From the NCBI GenBank assembly GCA_902728285.1, contig CACVBU010000824.1:389307-453306 (forward strand): a stretch of 64,000 nucleotides of DNA, given 5' to 3'. Made by a program: the position numbers and the translations under genes. The DNA comes from Clytia hemisphaerica. Lineage: Eukaryota; Cnidaria; Hydrozoa; Leptothecata; Clytiidae. This document shows, piece by piece, positions 32,792 through 45,300 of the stretch (positions within the stretch are counted from its first letter, which is position 1; every line of letters begins with the position of its first letter). The notes under the pieces are model-generated. The model ran no database searches, was not told the origin of the DNA, and saw nothing but the letters and a program-made list of their open reading frames with translations.

Positions 32792-33044
32792 GTTCATTTG
32801 ATAGCACCCCCATAGAGTTGATTTATTCGGGCGTACAGACCATGGAGTTGACTCTAGGAGTTCATTTGATAACACCCCCATAGAGTTGATTTATTCGGGC
32901 GTGCAGACCATGGAGTTGACTCTAGGAGCTCATTTGATGGCACCCCCATAGAGTTGATTCAGTCGGACGTACAGACCATGGAGTTGACTCTAGGAGCTCA
33001 TTTGATAGCACCCCCATAGAGTTGATTAATTCGGGCGTTAAGAC
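32792..33044 (+). repeat. 68-bp tandem repeat, about 3.7 units
   Basis: Units start at 32792, 32860, 32928 and 32996. Each holds two half-like segments, CATAGAGTTGAT and CATGGAGTTGAC, with TTCGGGCGTACAGACC between. Units differ by only a few bases, so expansion is recent. The array lies between two flanks that are themselves related (32634-32720 and 33045-33095). Confidence 0.85.
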
Positions 33045-33114
33045 TTTTCTAATCACGGTTGTTGATTTTTCGGCGCGGAATGGCCGTTATTCATCCCCTG
33101 TATCTCTTATAATA

Positions 33115-33270
33115 GGCGTAGTGGTGTAGCGGTTTCATCCTTGACTCCTGCCAGGGAGGCCCGAGTTCGATACCCACCGTGTCACTACGATTCACTTGGT
33201 CAACCTATGCCATAAGAAGGGAATATACGATACCATTACTCTGATACAAGAGTGTGGGTAGATTAGATAT
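33115..33270 (+). mobile_element. tRNA-derived SINE (same family as 26701-27107)
   Basis: A-box-like GTGGTGTAGCGGTTTCATC, B-box-like GAGTTCGATACCCACC, then ACGATTCACTTGG, TACCATTACTCTGATA and AAGAGTGTGGGTAGAT, shared with the minus-strand copy. It lies just downstream of gene 2. Confidence 0.75.
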
Positions 33271-33338
33271 GCCTTCCGATAACTCAGTTCTTTTATTATA
33301 ATACGTATCGGTCAACAAAGATGTAAGTGATATCTCGA

Positions 33339-36300
33339 TCATGTCACTTCAAAAGAAGCTTCATCGAAATCCAACATGCAAATAGTATCGTCCAGTGAAC
33401 AACTAACAATTTGAAAATGATCGATCGACAAATGACTGATCCGATTATTGTGGGGCTGAAAGGATGAAGAAAAAGTCAAAGTTTGCGTGAATACACACAA
33501 CATTGTTTTAACAGTTTATTTAATGAAAACTGATCTTAAGATATTCTTCACAACCGGGAGGCGGGATATTTAGGCATAAATGAGTGCTTGGTAAAAAGCC
33601 AGAAACCGAATCGACGTTATTTGTCAAATTGAATAAATGTTGTTCTTTATCAGAGCATCGAAAATTTTTGAAGCCTTCGGATGTTCTTAATATGTTCTTA
33701 TTTTAGATTTGTTTGTGATTGATGCTGCAGAGTGCTCAATGAAATCAGAGCCAATTTAAATTTTAAAAGTTATCTTTCATCATAAACAAAGTAAATAGTA
33801 CACTACTCCGAGTTTCATGCTTACTGCACTTGTCAAATGTACAAATAAAATGAATCTGTTTTGAAATTCTCATTTAAAAAGCTAAAAAATGTTAAAAAGT
33901 TGAAATAATTGGTGCGATAAAAAATTGATGTTCGTATAAAAGGGTAATAAAAGGTAGATAAAAGGAATGCATAAAAATTCTATCATTAGTCCGGTGGGAC
34001 TGCTTTGAAGTTTTTCAGTAGAAATTTATTTAAATGACGGCATTTTGATACTAATTCCGAACGTTTATCAATCAGGTCAAGTTCTGACGTCATAATGTGA
34101 TATTTCTCTGTCAGGCACAAATTACATCGTTATGAGCCATTTACATAAGGACGGGCGTGGTCAATTATTTCCCAGTTCAATTTAGGAGAGATATCCTTCA
34201 ATTGGAGGTCCCACACGTAGTTCGAAAGTTCGGTTGATTTCTTCTTGTCTTCATTCCTGAACGTATGTTTGTGGCCATACCAACGTTGTTTGAAGGAATT
34301 GGCAGTTAAACCAATGGTATCGATACCGAGGAAGGCAAACACTACATTGGTTTAACTGCCAATTCCTTCAAACAACGTTGGTATGGCCACAAACATACGT
34401 TCAGGAATGAAGACAAGAAGAAATCAACCGAACTTTCGAACTACGTGTGGGACCTCCAATTGAAGGATATCTCTCCTAAATTGAACTGGGAAATAATTGA
34501 CCACGCCCGTCCTTATGTAAATGGCTCAAAACGATGTAATTTGTGCCTGACAGAGAAATATCACATTATGACGTCAGAACTTGACCTGATTAATAAACGT
34601 TCGGAATTAGTATCAAAATGCCGTCATTTAAATAAATTTCTACTGAAAAACTTCAAAGCAGTCCCACCGGACTAATGATAGAATTTTTATGCATTCCTTT
34701 TATCTACCTTTTATTACCCTTTTATACGAACATCAATTTTTTATCGCACCAATTATTTCAACTTTTTAACATTTTTTAGCTTTTTAAATGAGAATTTCAA
34801 AACAGATTCATTTTATTTGTACATTTGACAAGTGCAGTAAGCATGAAACTCGGAGTAGTGTACTATTTACTTTGTTTATGATGAAAGATAACTTTTAAAA
34901 TTTATGTTCTTATTTTAACCATTTTGTGAGTCCATTTTCCTAATAGATCGGGTGAGCCTTGAAATGTTCTTAATTTGTTCTTAATATTTCGGCCATCAAA
35001 GTCTAATGTTCTTACAAAAAACGTGTATTATAGAGTGGTGGCAGGGGGCAGCTTTTTGGGGGCGCCTAAATACAAAGGGTATACTAATTTCGGCGCCCCT
35101 TGTTTGCACCTTAATATTGGCGGTTTTCAACCAAAAAGAGAAAAATTACCCAGAAAATTTCCTATACGAGCATTATTTTAACATTTTTTCTTTCTCTTAC
35201 CTTGCAACTATGGATAAAGAGCTCAGCTTCAGGTCTTCCATGCAAAGCAGCTTTTAAATTCCACACTTTGATAACACCATCATGCCCTCCACTCACAATG
35301 TAATGATCGTTGAATTGTAAACACCTGTCATCAAAAAGTCAAAAAGTTAAAAACAGTCAACACGTCTACTGTCGAGCCCTTTCTCAAAAATAAACGGGTT
35401 TCGAATTAAATATCAAGTAAACACAGCGAGCTACAAGCGTAAATGCCTTAAACGCCGTAAATGCTATACAATCGCCTATCATCTTTATGTTTTTTGGCTG
35501 TTACAGCGACCCATACAGTATGCCAAAATGGGAAAATGAGCTAAAATTACTTGTCTGTCGCACGGTCACTTTTTGTTTTGGTACTTGATTTTTTGCGGTG
35601 AAAGCAAAAGCCATGCAAAGATTTAATTTGAAATCCGTGTATTTAAAATCCAACCTCTTGGAATTACATCGAAAGTTTGAATTTTAGAGGCTCCTGTGCC
35701 CTGATGTTTTGCGCTTTAAATGAACTTCAAATCGTAAACTAAGCATATTCGAAATCTGGCGAAGGACTTTACTCATTGCGTTCTAAAATAGTCCGTGACT
35801 TTACTCTTAATCTGGCTTTGGTGTGAAACCCACACAGGTTACGCGTTTTGGGTGGGGAAAAGAGTTGCTTCAATGTCCATTAAAGAGCTTCTCGTTCGCT
35901 GTGTATTATCAGCTTTTTTATTGCTTACTGATAGTGCTAGATTCTCTGGCATTTATCAGTAACGTAAATAAAGCCTGGAATACACGGGGACGAGGTTGAG
36001 AGCTTCTTATCTAGTCCATTTCGGGACTTTAAACTCAATGTAGACTGCTCACCTGACGAGCATCTCACTGTAAGTTTTAAAAACAGTCAAACATGTTCCT
36101 TGCTCCACATTCCACAGCATAATTGTTTGATCAGTGGAGCCGCTCACCACCAGTGGCGTCCGATATTGTAAACAATTTACGCCACGAGAGTGACCTGCCA
36201 AGTTACGGATAAAATTGAATGTATTGGAATCCCAAACCTATGGAGAGAAAATCATCATAACAGCGAGGTTAAGCACCGCTTTATTTTGACCGTAAAGTGC

Positions 36301-39300
36301 AATACCGTAGGCCTGTACATAACTTGCCAAAGCAAACCATGCAAGCGAAATCTTATGTACAGGCCTACGATATTGAACGGTCTAAATAAACACTTGCTTA
36401 ACCTCGCTAATAGAATAGTGAATAGTGTTTGATAAAAATTATACTCGACTTCACCCCTCCCCCTCCAGGCGGGAAGGGGCACTCGATCTGAAAACTATCG
36501 TATGTGCTGACAAAAATTGAAACTCAAAACTTGATCCTTTTACAGTGCAGAGAAAGTTTAGCTAAATTTAAGTAAATCTATTCAAGGAAAACCATTTATA
36601 CATCAGCAAACACTCTGATATCATTAGCTAAACAGCCTTGGAGTGGGAGGATTGCATTTGGCCAATCCATATTACACATGATTTCACCTAGTAAATGAAG
36701 CGGAATAGATTTTGATGTACTTTAGGTTGACCTAATATCCTGGGGGGGGGGGCACTCGATTTTGAAACGACGGTATGTGCCGCGCAAAATCTGCTTTTCA
36801 AAATCGTACCCTTACAGTGCAGTTCACAATATGAAAAGGTACCCTTTCAGTGCATTTTCTCTTGATTTACTACGATGGCCCCGAGGTTTCTCCACTTCTT
36901 AAAAAAGTTCTGAAAGTTTCAAGAAGAGAAGTAAAAATTTAAAGAAGGGAAGTAAATATTTCGAGAAGGGAAGTAAAAATTTTAAAAAGGGAAGTAAAAT
37001 GTCTTTAAGTATCGAAATTGTGATTTAATTTCTACATTGGCGAGCTGCCAAGATGGTTTTAACCCTTTTTAAATTGTTTAAAGCACAAGACAACGTCTAA
37101 AACACGTGATCCTACAACAAAGATTATATAAATATAAGTACTCTCCCAAAGTGTTTTTATAATTTATAAAAAGCTTTATAACTTTTGCTTAAGGGATAGC
37201 TTTAAACTTTCAATCACACTAATCAACATAATTGCCATTACAAACATCCTCTGGAGTCTGGTAAGGCGTCTCTCTGTAATAACAATAAACTTTCTACGTC
37301 AGGGGTTGTAATCAAAACCACGTGGTATTTTTGTCATTTTTTACTTCTCTTCTTCATTTTTCAAAGCTTGAAAGAGAAGTAAAAAATCAAGAAGAAAAGT
37401 AAAATTTTCAGTGAAGTAATACAAAAAAATTACTTCTCTTCTTTATAAAATTTTTACTTCCCTTCTTCATTTTTTACTTCTCTTCTTGAATTGTCTTTTT
37501 CTAGAAGTGGAGAAACCTCGGGGCCATCGTAATTTACCCAATCCTTATAGTGCACTATATTTCTCAGCTGTAAATCTGCGTGAAGAGAAGGAGCTTGGGA
37601 AATTTTTCTGTTTCAAAGAAAAACTGAGAAAATTATTCTTGTCAGCTGTAATTATCAGACAATAGAAACTTTTCCGAACAAACAAGAAGTAAAAACTTTT
37701 CTTTTTAACAATCATTTTGAACTTGTTTTAAAATTCGACAGTTGCAGTGCAATCTCACAGAAACACACCCTTACAGTGCATTTTGGGATGCAGAAAAACC
37801 CTGCCCTTAAGCGCGGCACATGACGTAGGCCAGATCATATGAGTGACCCCCCCCCTGGTCTAATATTGATAGATATTGTCTATGTTCTACGACGACATGA
37901 CTGTTGACCGTGACAAAATTTCAATAATATCGTTAAAACTTTTACTATATACCACAGATATCATATTCCTTAGCACACTAGGAAGGCTAACTACTAACAG
38001 ATTTTCTCTTTCTTTATATAGACAGCCCGATCCAGTGAAATAGTTACAGATCAGTGACTCACTTTAATCGTTCGATCTCCTGATCCCGAAACAATGTATT
38101 TGTCATCAAAATCGATTACATTGACTGCTTTTTCATGGCCCTCCATTTTCATACGTAAAGATGCAGCATTTGGTGAATGAACATCCCAAACAATGATTGA
38201 TCTGTCTTTTGAACCAGTGATCAGAGTGCTGTTTTGCAATCTTAACGTCAATACTGCATCGCTGTGTTGCATCAGTTTGTTTATCTCTTGCCCAGTTTCC
38301 AGATTCCATATCCTTTGGAGATTCGTCGAAATGAGATTAGATTGGGAGCTTTGTAATTCACAATAATTCACAAGGCAATTTCGTGATTTAGTCAACTCTT
38401 GTAGATTGGATATTTCAAAATTCGAAAATTAAGAAAAACTCGAATTAAAAGAGTATATCATTTGGATGATTTGAGTCTGAAGGCTAGAGAGGAACCTCAA
38501 AACTTTATCAAGCAAGAAAAAGCTTTATGGCTTGCGCTGCTCTTTGAATGAAGGGATAAATTCAGCTATTTCTTTGCTTTCACGACGCATAATTTTCGAG
38601 ATCTGGCGATGGATTTAACTTTCAATCTCAGGAGTTTAAGCGTTTTGAATGTGAAATAAGTGGCTTCGTTTCCCATCCAAGGGTTTCAATACAAGAACCT
38701 TCGGCGCTTTAAACTCAATATATCGGGTGCGCCACAAAAAAGTTTCTCTTTTTAAAGTGAACTTTCCCGAGATCTAAAGAGAACCAATCCTTTTTCATCG
38801 TAAAGAAAAAAGATTAACTTAGATTTTGATGGGTCATTTATTAAATTTGGTTTATGCTCGATTGAATAAAAAAGTTACTTTCTGAAAGTGCTCGAAAACA
38901 TTGAAAATCAGCCTATCAAAATAAATAGAAGCACGATCACATGATACATCAGTATTGTTGTTTTAGTCATTAAAAATTATAATTACCTGTCAAAGTGTTC
39001 TTTTGATTTACAAAGGAAAGTTGAATTTCAACTGAAAATTCTTCAGAAAATGCCAAAAATTCTGGCAAGTTAATCAAAATGTATGAAGTATGGATTTCGA
39101 GATAAATACAGCCTTACATTGACTTTATCCAGTCTAGAACCCGGGGGGGGGTACTTAGGCAAAAATGGATGATGGGTATGTGCGGACGGTAAGGGTAACA
39201 ATTAGACTTAACACCTCCATCAGTTTTTTTACCTTTCAAAGTCTGTCTAAGGGTCGGAAAATCAGTAAGTTTTAAATCAGTCTCTCTAAGGGTCGGAAAA

Positions 39301-42300
39301 TTCACGATTTTTAGGAAATTTTTTGATTTCCAGAGAATTTTGTAATAAAGTCTCTCTAAGGGTATGACTTTTTTCAAAAATCGAAAAAAAAAACTCAAAA
39401 AGTCTCTCTAAGGGTCACCTTTTCACCAAAAATCAGTCTCTCTAAGGGTCGATTTTCGGAGGTCCCTTCCGCACATACCCTCATTCGCCAACCCTAGTAA
39501 CCCCCCCCCCGGGTCTAGAACCAAAAAATTAATGATAAACTCGGTAAAAACAAATGAAAATGATTTTCATTAAGATCATAAACCCTTTTAGGGGTAAGTT
39601 TCAAAACCTATGCGTATAATTGCTAAGAAATGCTCTTATTCGTACAAAGGCTATCGCAACTGCCAAATTTTAAAAATGAAGATTTGATAGGTTGATTTTC
39701 AACGTTTCTGAGCACTTTATTCTCCCGCATTTCCAAAAGTTTTCCGATTTCCTGAAAACAAAATTTTGATTTTGGAAAAACAGTATGGCAAAATTTTCTG
39801 ATTTTGGAAAATTGGGATGAAAAATCCCCCGATTTCCCCAATTTCCCGAAAAAATTTCGGATAAAATTGAATTTCACGGAAAAATTTCCCCGATTTCCCC
39901 ATTCTCCAATTCAGAAAAATCAGATTATCGGGGAAAATTTTTCCGGCTTGAAGCTCTCTCGCATTTTTGTGAGGCGAAGTTGACAGCTATAATTGAATTA
40001 GTGTAACCTACTGAGATTTTACGATAGCAGTAACAATTAGACTGGACGCCTCCATCAGCTTTAGTCAATTATTGCTTATTTTGATTTTAATGATAAGAGC
40101 ACGTTTATGAAAACAATTAAAAGATTAACCTCATTCATTTCTCTTGATCAGAGAATTTTCTCACTGAAAAGCCTAGTTCATATAGAAAAATCAGTTCGAG
40201 ATGAAAGTTTCATTGGCAATAGTACCAGTGCTTTTATTGATCATTAGAAATGTCACTTTTTCACTTGCAGAAAACTTTTCATTTTGTGTAGACAAGACTC
40301 GCATCATTGTTATTTGGCAGCCACTCGTAATGTATAAAGTGTTGGTCCGCGCTGACAATGTTAATCCTGTCGAAGTTCATCCTAGAAATAAGTGGCTTAA
40401 ATTCTTTGACATGTTATTGAGAGAATTCCACATTGATGAATGTTATGAAATCTGTTTTTATGATCAGCTGGAACAGAAAGCAACGCATTTCCGAGATTCT
40501 AAAGATTTGGTTCCAAAGGTTCTCGATCAATATCACAATGACCTCATCACGATTAATTTGGACGAACCTAACCAATTTATCCAGCAACGTCCTGAGGTGA
40601 AAGATCCTATCAAAGCTCCTGTCTACCCTATTGGCTCTCACAAATTCTTTGAGGAAGAGCTGAGAAGAAACACTAAGGGAACGCGTAATGTTGTTTTGTA
40701 TATCGCTGGTCACTCAATCGACGATAAAACAACAGATGCTTTAGCAAAGCTTCAAAACAAAAAACAATATGCAATCATCCTATTGTCAATGGTTATGTAT
40801 GCTCCAAACTTCACTTGGCTTTCAACCCAGCACCGAAACTTGTGGTACCATCTTGGCAGGCATATGGAACAATTTAATGACATAAGAAACATATTACGTA
40901 ATCCTGACTACAAAGGAACTGAACTAGGGATAACAGAAAATTCGATAAATACAACTTGTTTGGAGAAAAATCAACTTAATATCAGTTTTATAATCACTGA
41001 AGGAGCGTCGAGTGATTTCAAAGATGGAATTGACGTTAGGAAAGTCTTTGATTTTATTGAGAGCTTAAATGACACTTTGCAATTGACCGGTGTTTCGTTA
41101 AACGTCAAGATACACCACGTGACTCGTGTGGAAAATCCTTATAAAGCTATGTATCATTCATACCGCTGGTTTGTGAACCAGCAAAAAGGACATATTAATT
41201 ACGATATTCAAACTTTCAGTTTCGATTATATTAGACCGGCACGGGCTTTTGTATTCGAGAATTGCAAAAAAGAGCTATTGTGCTATAGAAAAGAAAGGAC
41301 TATGGCAACCGGCAACCGCCATAATTGTGTAGTAAGAAAAGTTTGCACTAATAAGAACCTGTACTCTCCTCCAGGGTTGAAGAGAGTGAAAGAAGAAAAA
41401 GCCAGAAAATCGAATCAACTGAAGAAAGCCGTCTTTGATGATAAAATGATCAACATTATTATAACAGATGCAAATGATGACTCGAACCCAGCCTTCACAG
41501 CCCTCAAAACGCAAGAAACTGTTAAAATTCACGTCGTCGATAACGAGAAATTCATTCCCAGTATGACCGATAAGGATGTTATTCAAACACCGCGCACAGA
41601 TTTCACGTCGAAGCAGTTTTATGATCTCTTTTTTGAGCTACTCAATGAAGAAGTTGAACGTTCATCTTCTGATAGAAATTATTGTATCAGATAAGGCAAG
41701 TACTTTACATGTTTTTTTATAAGCATAACGTTTATAAGCATATACAGGCTCAGCTTTTGGTACCTAAACAATGGCTCTATTGTTTGAGAACAATAGAATG
41801 CCAAGCATAATGCGAGCCTGACATAGGAACAAACACTTGCTTATAAAAAAAACATGCAGATGATAAATACTTAGTGATAGATAAATTATCATCTTCAAAT
41901 CTGATTTTTTAAACATTGTATTGTAAGGAATTTCTTGAGTATACCAACCCAACATTAGTGAACATTAAATGAATGTTTGTTTAGAAAATCAATCTGGACT
42001 CTCCAAACGACTTCCGAAATCAAAAGAATATTGTATATTCACTTTCTCAATAGGTCATATTTTAAAAAGTTTGGACCAAACTGTGAGAAAACCGACCAAA
42101 TTTTTGAGAAAAATCTCTCTAAGGGTCCCAAAACAACTGATGATCTTCTGTTTAAAAAGTTCGGGTTTGAATTTGTAACTTGGACACATTCATACGTCTT
42201 CGCAAACTTAGTAATCACCAGGGGTGTAATACTTTAAGTGGATTGATTTTTGCGATTGGCAAAGATGATTTTTTTGGCGGGGATTTAATTTGGCGAATAA

Positions 42301-45300
42301 TCAATTTGTAAAATTTAGCGGGGATTTAATTTGGCGAATAATCAATTTGTAAAATTTAGCGGGGACTTAATTTGGCGAATGCGAAGGCTTTAGTCTCCGG
42401 TAAACTAAAACATACGTGGTATTTTACTAAGAAATGCATATTCTTCATAGAATTTCTATGTTAAAAAAAAATTCTTTAAATTTTGCGGGGATTTAATTTG
42501 GCGATTGGCCGATTTTTGAAATTTTAGCAGGAATTTAATTTGGCGATTTTTGACAAATTCGCCGAATTCGCCAAATTCAATCCCCGCCAAAAATTTTCCA
42601 CTTAAGGTAAATAGAAGAAATAAAATATCTTATCAACCCTTTTTGGTGGGTCGACCAAAATTCGGGCAAACTTGGGGAGCCAATTCACAAAGGTTAGGAT
42701 TTTGGCACCGCAGTTTTAAAACTAAGATATCGTTAGAAAACTTACACGAGCGAAGCGAAGACGAAGATTCTTGGGTATTTTTTCTTATTTGAGAAATTAG
42801 TAAATGAGACTTCAGAGGCGCCTTTCTTCACTTTTTGTTTTTCGGTGAACCGAAAATTTTGGACCCCCCCCCCATGCCTTTTTAACGAACGTTAAAACAA
42901 ATAAACCTGTAATAATCGCTTAATTGGCTTCAAAATAGTAAATATTGACTAAAAATGATTTAGAATTTGATCCAACGATTTGTAACTACTGAAAATTTCT
43001 GGAAATTTCTCTAAGGCGAGACCAATTTAATTTGTTGTTCTACGGGCAGATTGTTAGCAAAATATGGGTCGGTCGGTCGGTAAAATAAAAATAAATTTTT
43101 CATTTATCAGGGTTGGTAAGGTACCAAAAATGTTTTCCAAAAAATATCTGGTTCAAAAATTCACTTTTTTTTTATCTTCGATGAAGATCATAATAAAATC
43201 TTAGTGTATGGAATGCTTGATTTTCTAAATTTTCCAATTTCTTGAATTAATTTTCAGCTTTATTCAAATTTGATTCTTACAAACAAGTAGTGTGTAAAAC
43301 ATATTGTAGTGGAAATTCAATATTATTATTTTTTTGATTTTAGCAAAAATAGGGTCGGTCGGGCCCGTAGAAAAACAAATTAAATTGGTCTCCCCTAAAA
43401 GAAAAAATATTATATACTAGATATAGCTTACACTAACTGCCACCTTTCAAATAATATGTTTAAATATTATTACTATTATTTATTTATTTATTTATTTACT
43501 TACTTATTTTTATCCTTTTATTTCTAGACGGAAGAACGCTATTTTTATTTTAGGAAGTCAATTTTATGATGAAAAAAAGTTTCGTAATGGGAGATTAACT
43601 TTCTTTAAGAGTGGCAATTATAAGACAATAATTCGGCATGCATGGGGAATAAAATATAAGCATACGTTTGGTTACATGAAGAAATAAATGTGAAGATTGT
43701 TGTTGTTGAAGATTACTGTTGTTGTTGTGGAAAATTAACTCTTTTTGTACTACTTACTGAGCATTATCAATTTATTGGTGCATTCGCTAACTAAACAAAC
43801 ATAAAACCAAACATAAACCTCTTTAAATACTCTACAAAAGACCAGAAAACATGATAAACAAGCTAGATGCTGAATGGACCTACCTGATGATGAATTTTAG
43901 ATAGCAATGCGAGGAGAAAAATGAAAAATATCTGTCAGAAAATATAGCGTTTAGCGAAAATGCATAACGCAATAAATTCAGCATTGATTGTTGATGGGGG
44001 GACAGGGAAGGGTTGTAGGGAAAAAATAAATAGAAAGTTCTGGTCGCAAAAATCAGTTTATTGACAATTGAATCATGCTTGATGGTGAGCATTGTTATCA
44101 ATAATGTTTTTGTGTAAAAAAATAGAAATTAATATCAGGAAAAAATCCAATGAAAATCTGCAAATACGGCAATTTCCGGCATTTTCAACCGGAAAAATGT
44201 TTTCTCAAAAATCGAACACGGCCATGTTTTGGGCATTGTTGATACGCATCTTTGAGCAAAAAATCTGAAAAAACCAATGATAAAATCTTGAGAAAATGCC
44301 AAAAAACAATTTTTCCGGCACATTTCCGGCATTTTCGGCCGGAAAAAAATGTTTTTGAAAATCGGGCTTCGTCACATTTTAGGCATTACCATTTTGCATC
44401 ATTGTGCAAAAAATCAAAAAAAAATAATAAGTCAACATTGAGAAAAGCTATACTTTCTTATTTGGTTAAAGGGAATTTCCCCAAAATATGAAAATCCGTT
44501 TTCACAAAGGCGAATAAGAATTTTCCGGGAAAAACCACTTCAGCCATTCTTTAGAGAATCTTGCCCTCCATCTTTGTACAAAAAATCAGAAAAAAGTAAT
44601 GGCAGGATTTTGCACAAAGTCCAAAAAACCCTATTTTTAGGCAGTTGTTGGCCCAAATATATTTTTTTTCGAAAATCGGGCTCCGTCACATTTTAGGCAT
44701 TGCCATTTTGCATCATTGTGCAAAAAATCAAAAAAAAATAATGAGTCAACATTGAGAAAAGCTATATTTTCTTATTTGGTTAAAGGGAATTTCCCCAAAA
44801 TACGAAAATCCGTTTTTTAAGGCGAATAATAATTTTCCGGAAAAAACCACTTCAGCCATTCTTTAGAGAATCTTGCCCTCCATCCTTGTACAAAAAATCA
44901 GAAAAAAGTAATGACAGGATTTTGCACAAAGTCCAAAAAACCCTATTTTTAGGCAGTTTTTGGCCCAAATTTGCCCAAATATATTTTTTTTCGAAAATCG
45001 GGCTCCGTCACATTTTGGGTATTGCCATTTTGCATCATTGTGCCAAAAATGAGAAAAAACTAATGAGCCAATCCTGAGAAAAGCTGGTAACAGACGGACG
45101 GACGGACGGACAAAGGTTAATTTATAGGACCTCCAGGTAGGTCAAAAAATGAAGATCTTGTAGAAAAGTGCTATAACTTTCATTTTCACTGGAGAGATTC
45201 TTTGATCTTAGGAGGTCGGTCGATGCGTCAGATAGTCCCAGGTTGAAGCAGTTGACGGTTGAAAGGTAATGCTGGATCACCGTTTTTTTTTGTCGTCTTT

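Larger units (their letters stand above)
33707..34903. mobile_element. head-to-head inverted dimer of Penelope-like element 3' ends
   Basis: Two arms, 33759-34316 (minus) and 34335-34903 (plus), are near-identical inverted copies of about 560 bp around a short centre containing GGTATCGATACC. Each arm encodes the same GIY-YIG endonuclease end. A 14-bp duplication ATGTTCTTATTTTA (33693-33706 and 34904-34917) flanks the whole unit, so both arms arrived together. Penelope-like elements are known for inverted and partial-tandem structures. The left end holds 52 extra bases not in the right arm. Confidence 0.8.
33640..35035. repeat. TTATAAGAACA-type MITE interrupted by a Penelope insertion
   Basis: Left part (aaaatttttgaagccttcggatgttctta) ends at 33706. 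The right part resumes at 34904 with atgttcttattttaaccattttgtgag and ends GTTCTTACAAAAAACGTGT near 35028. The junction repeats ATGTTCTTATTTTA, so the middle was inserted into an existing MITE. Confidence 0.75.
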
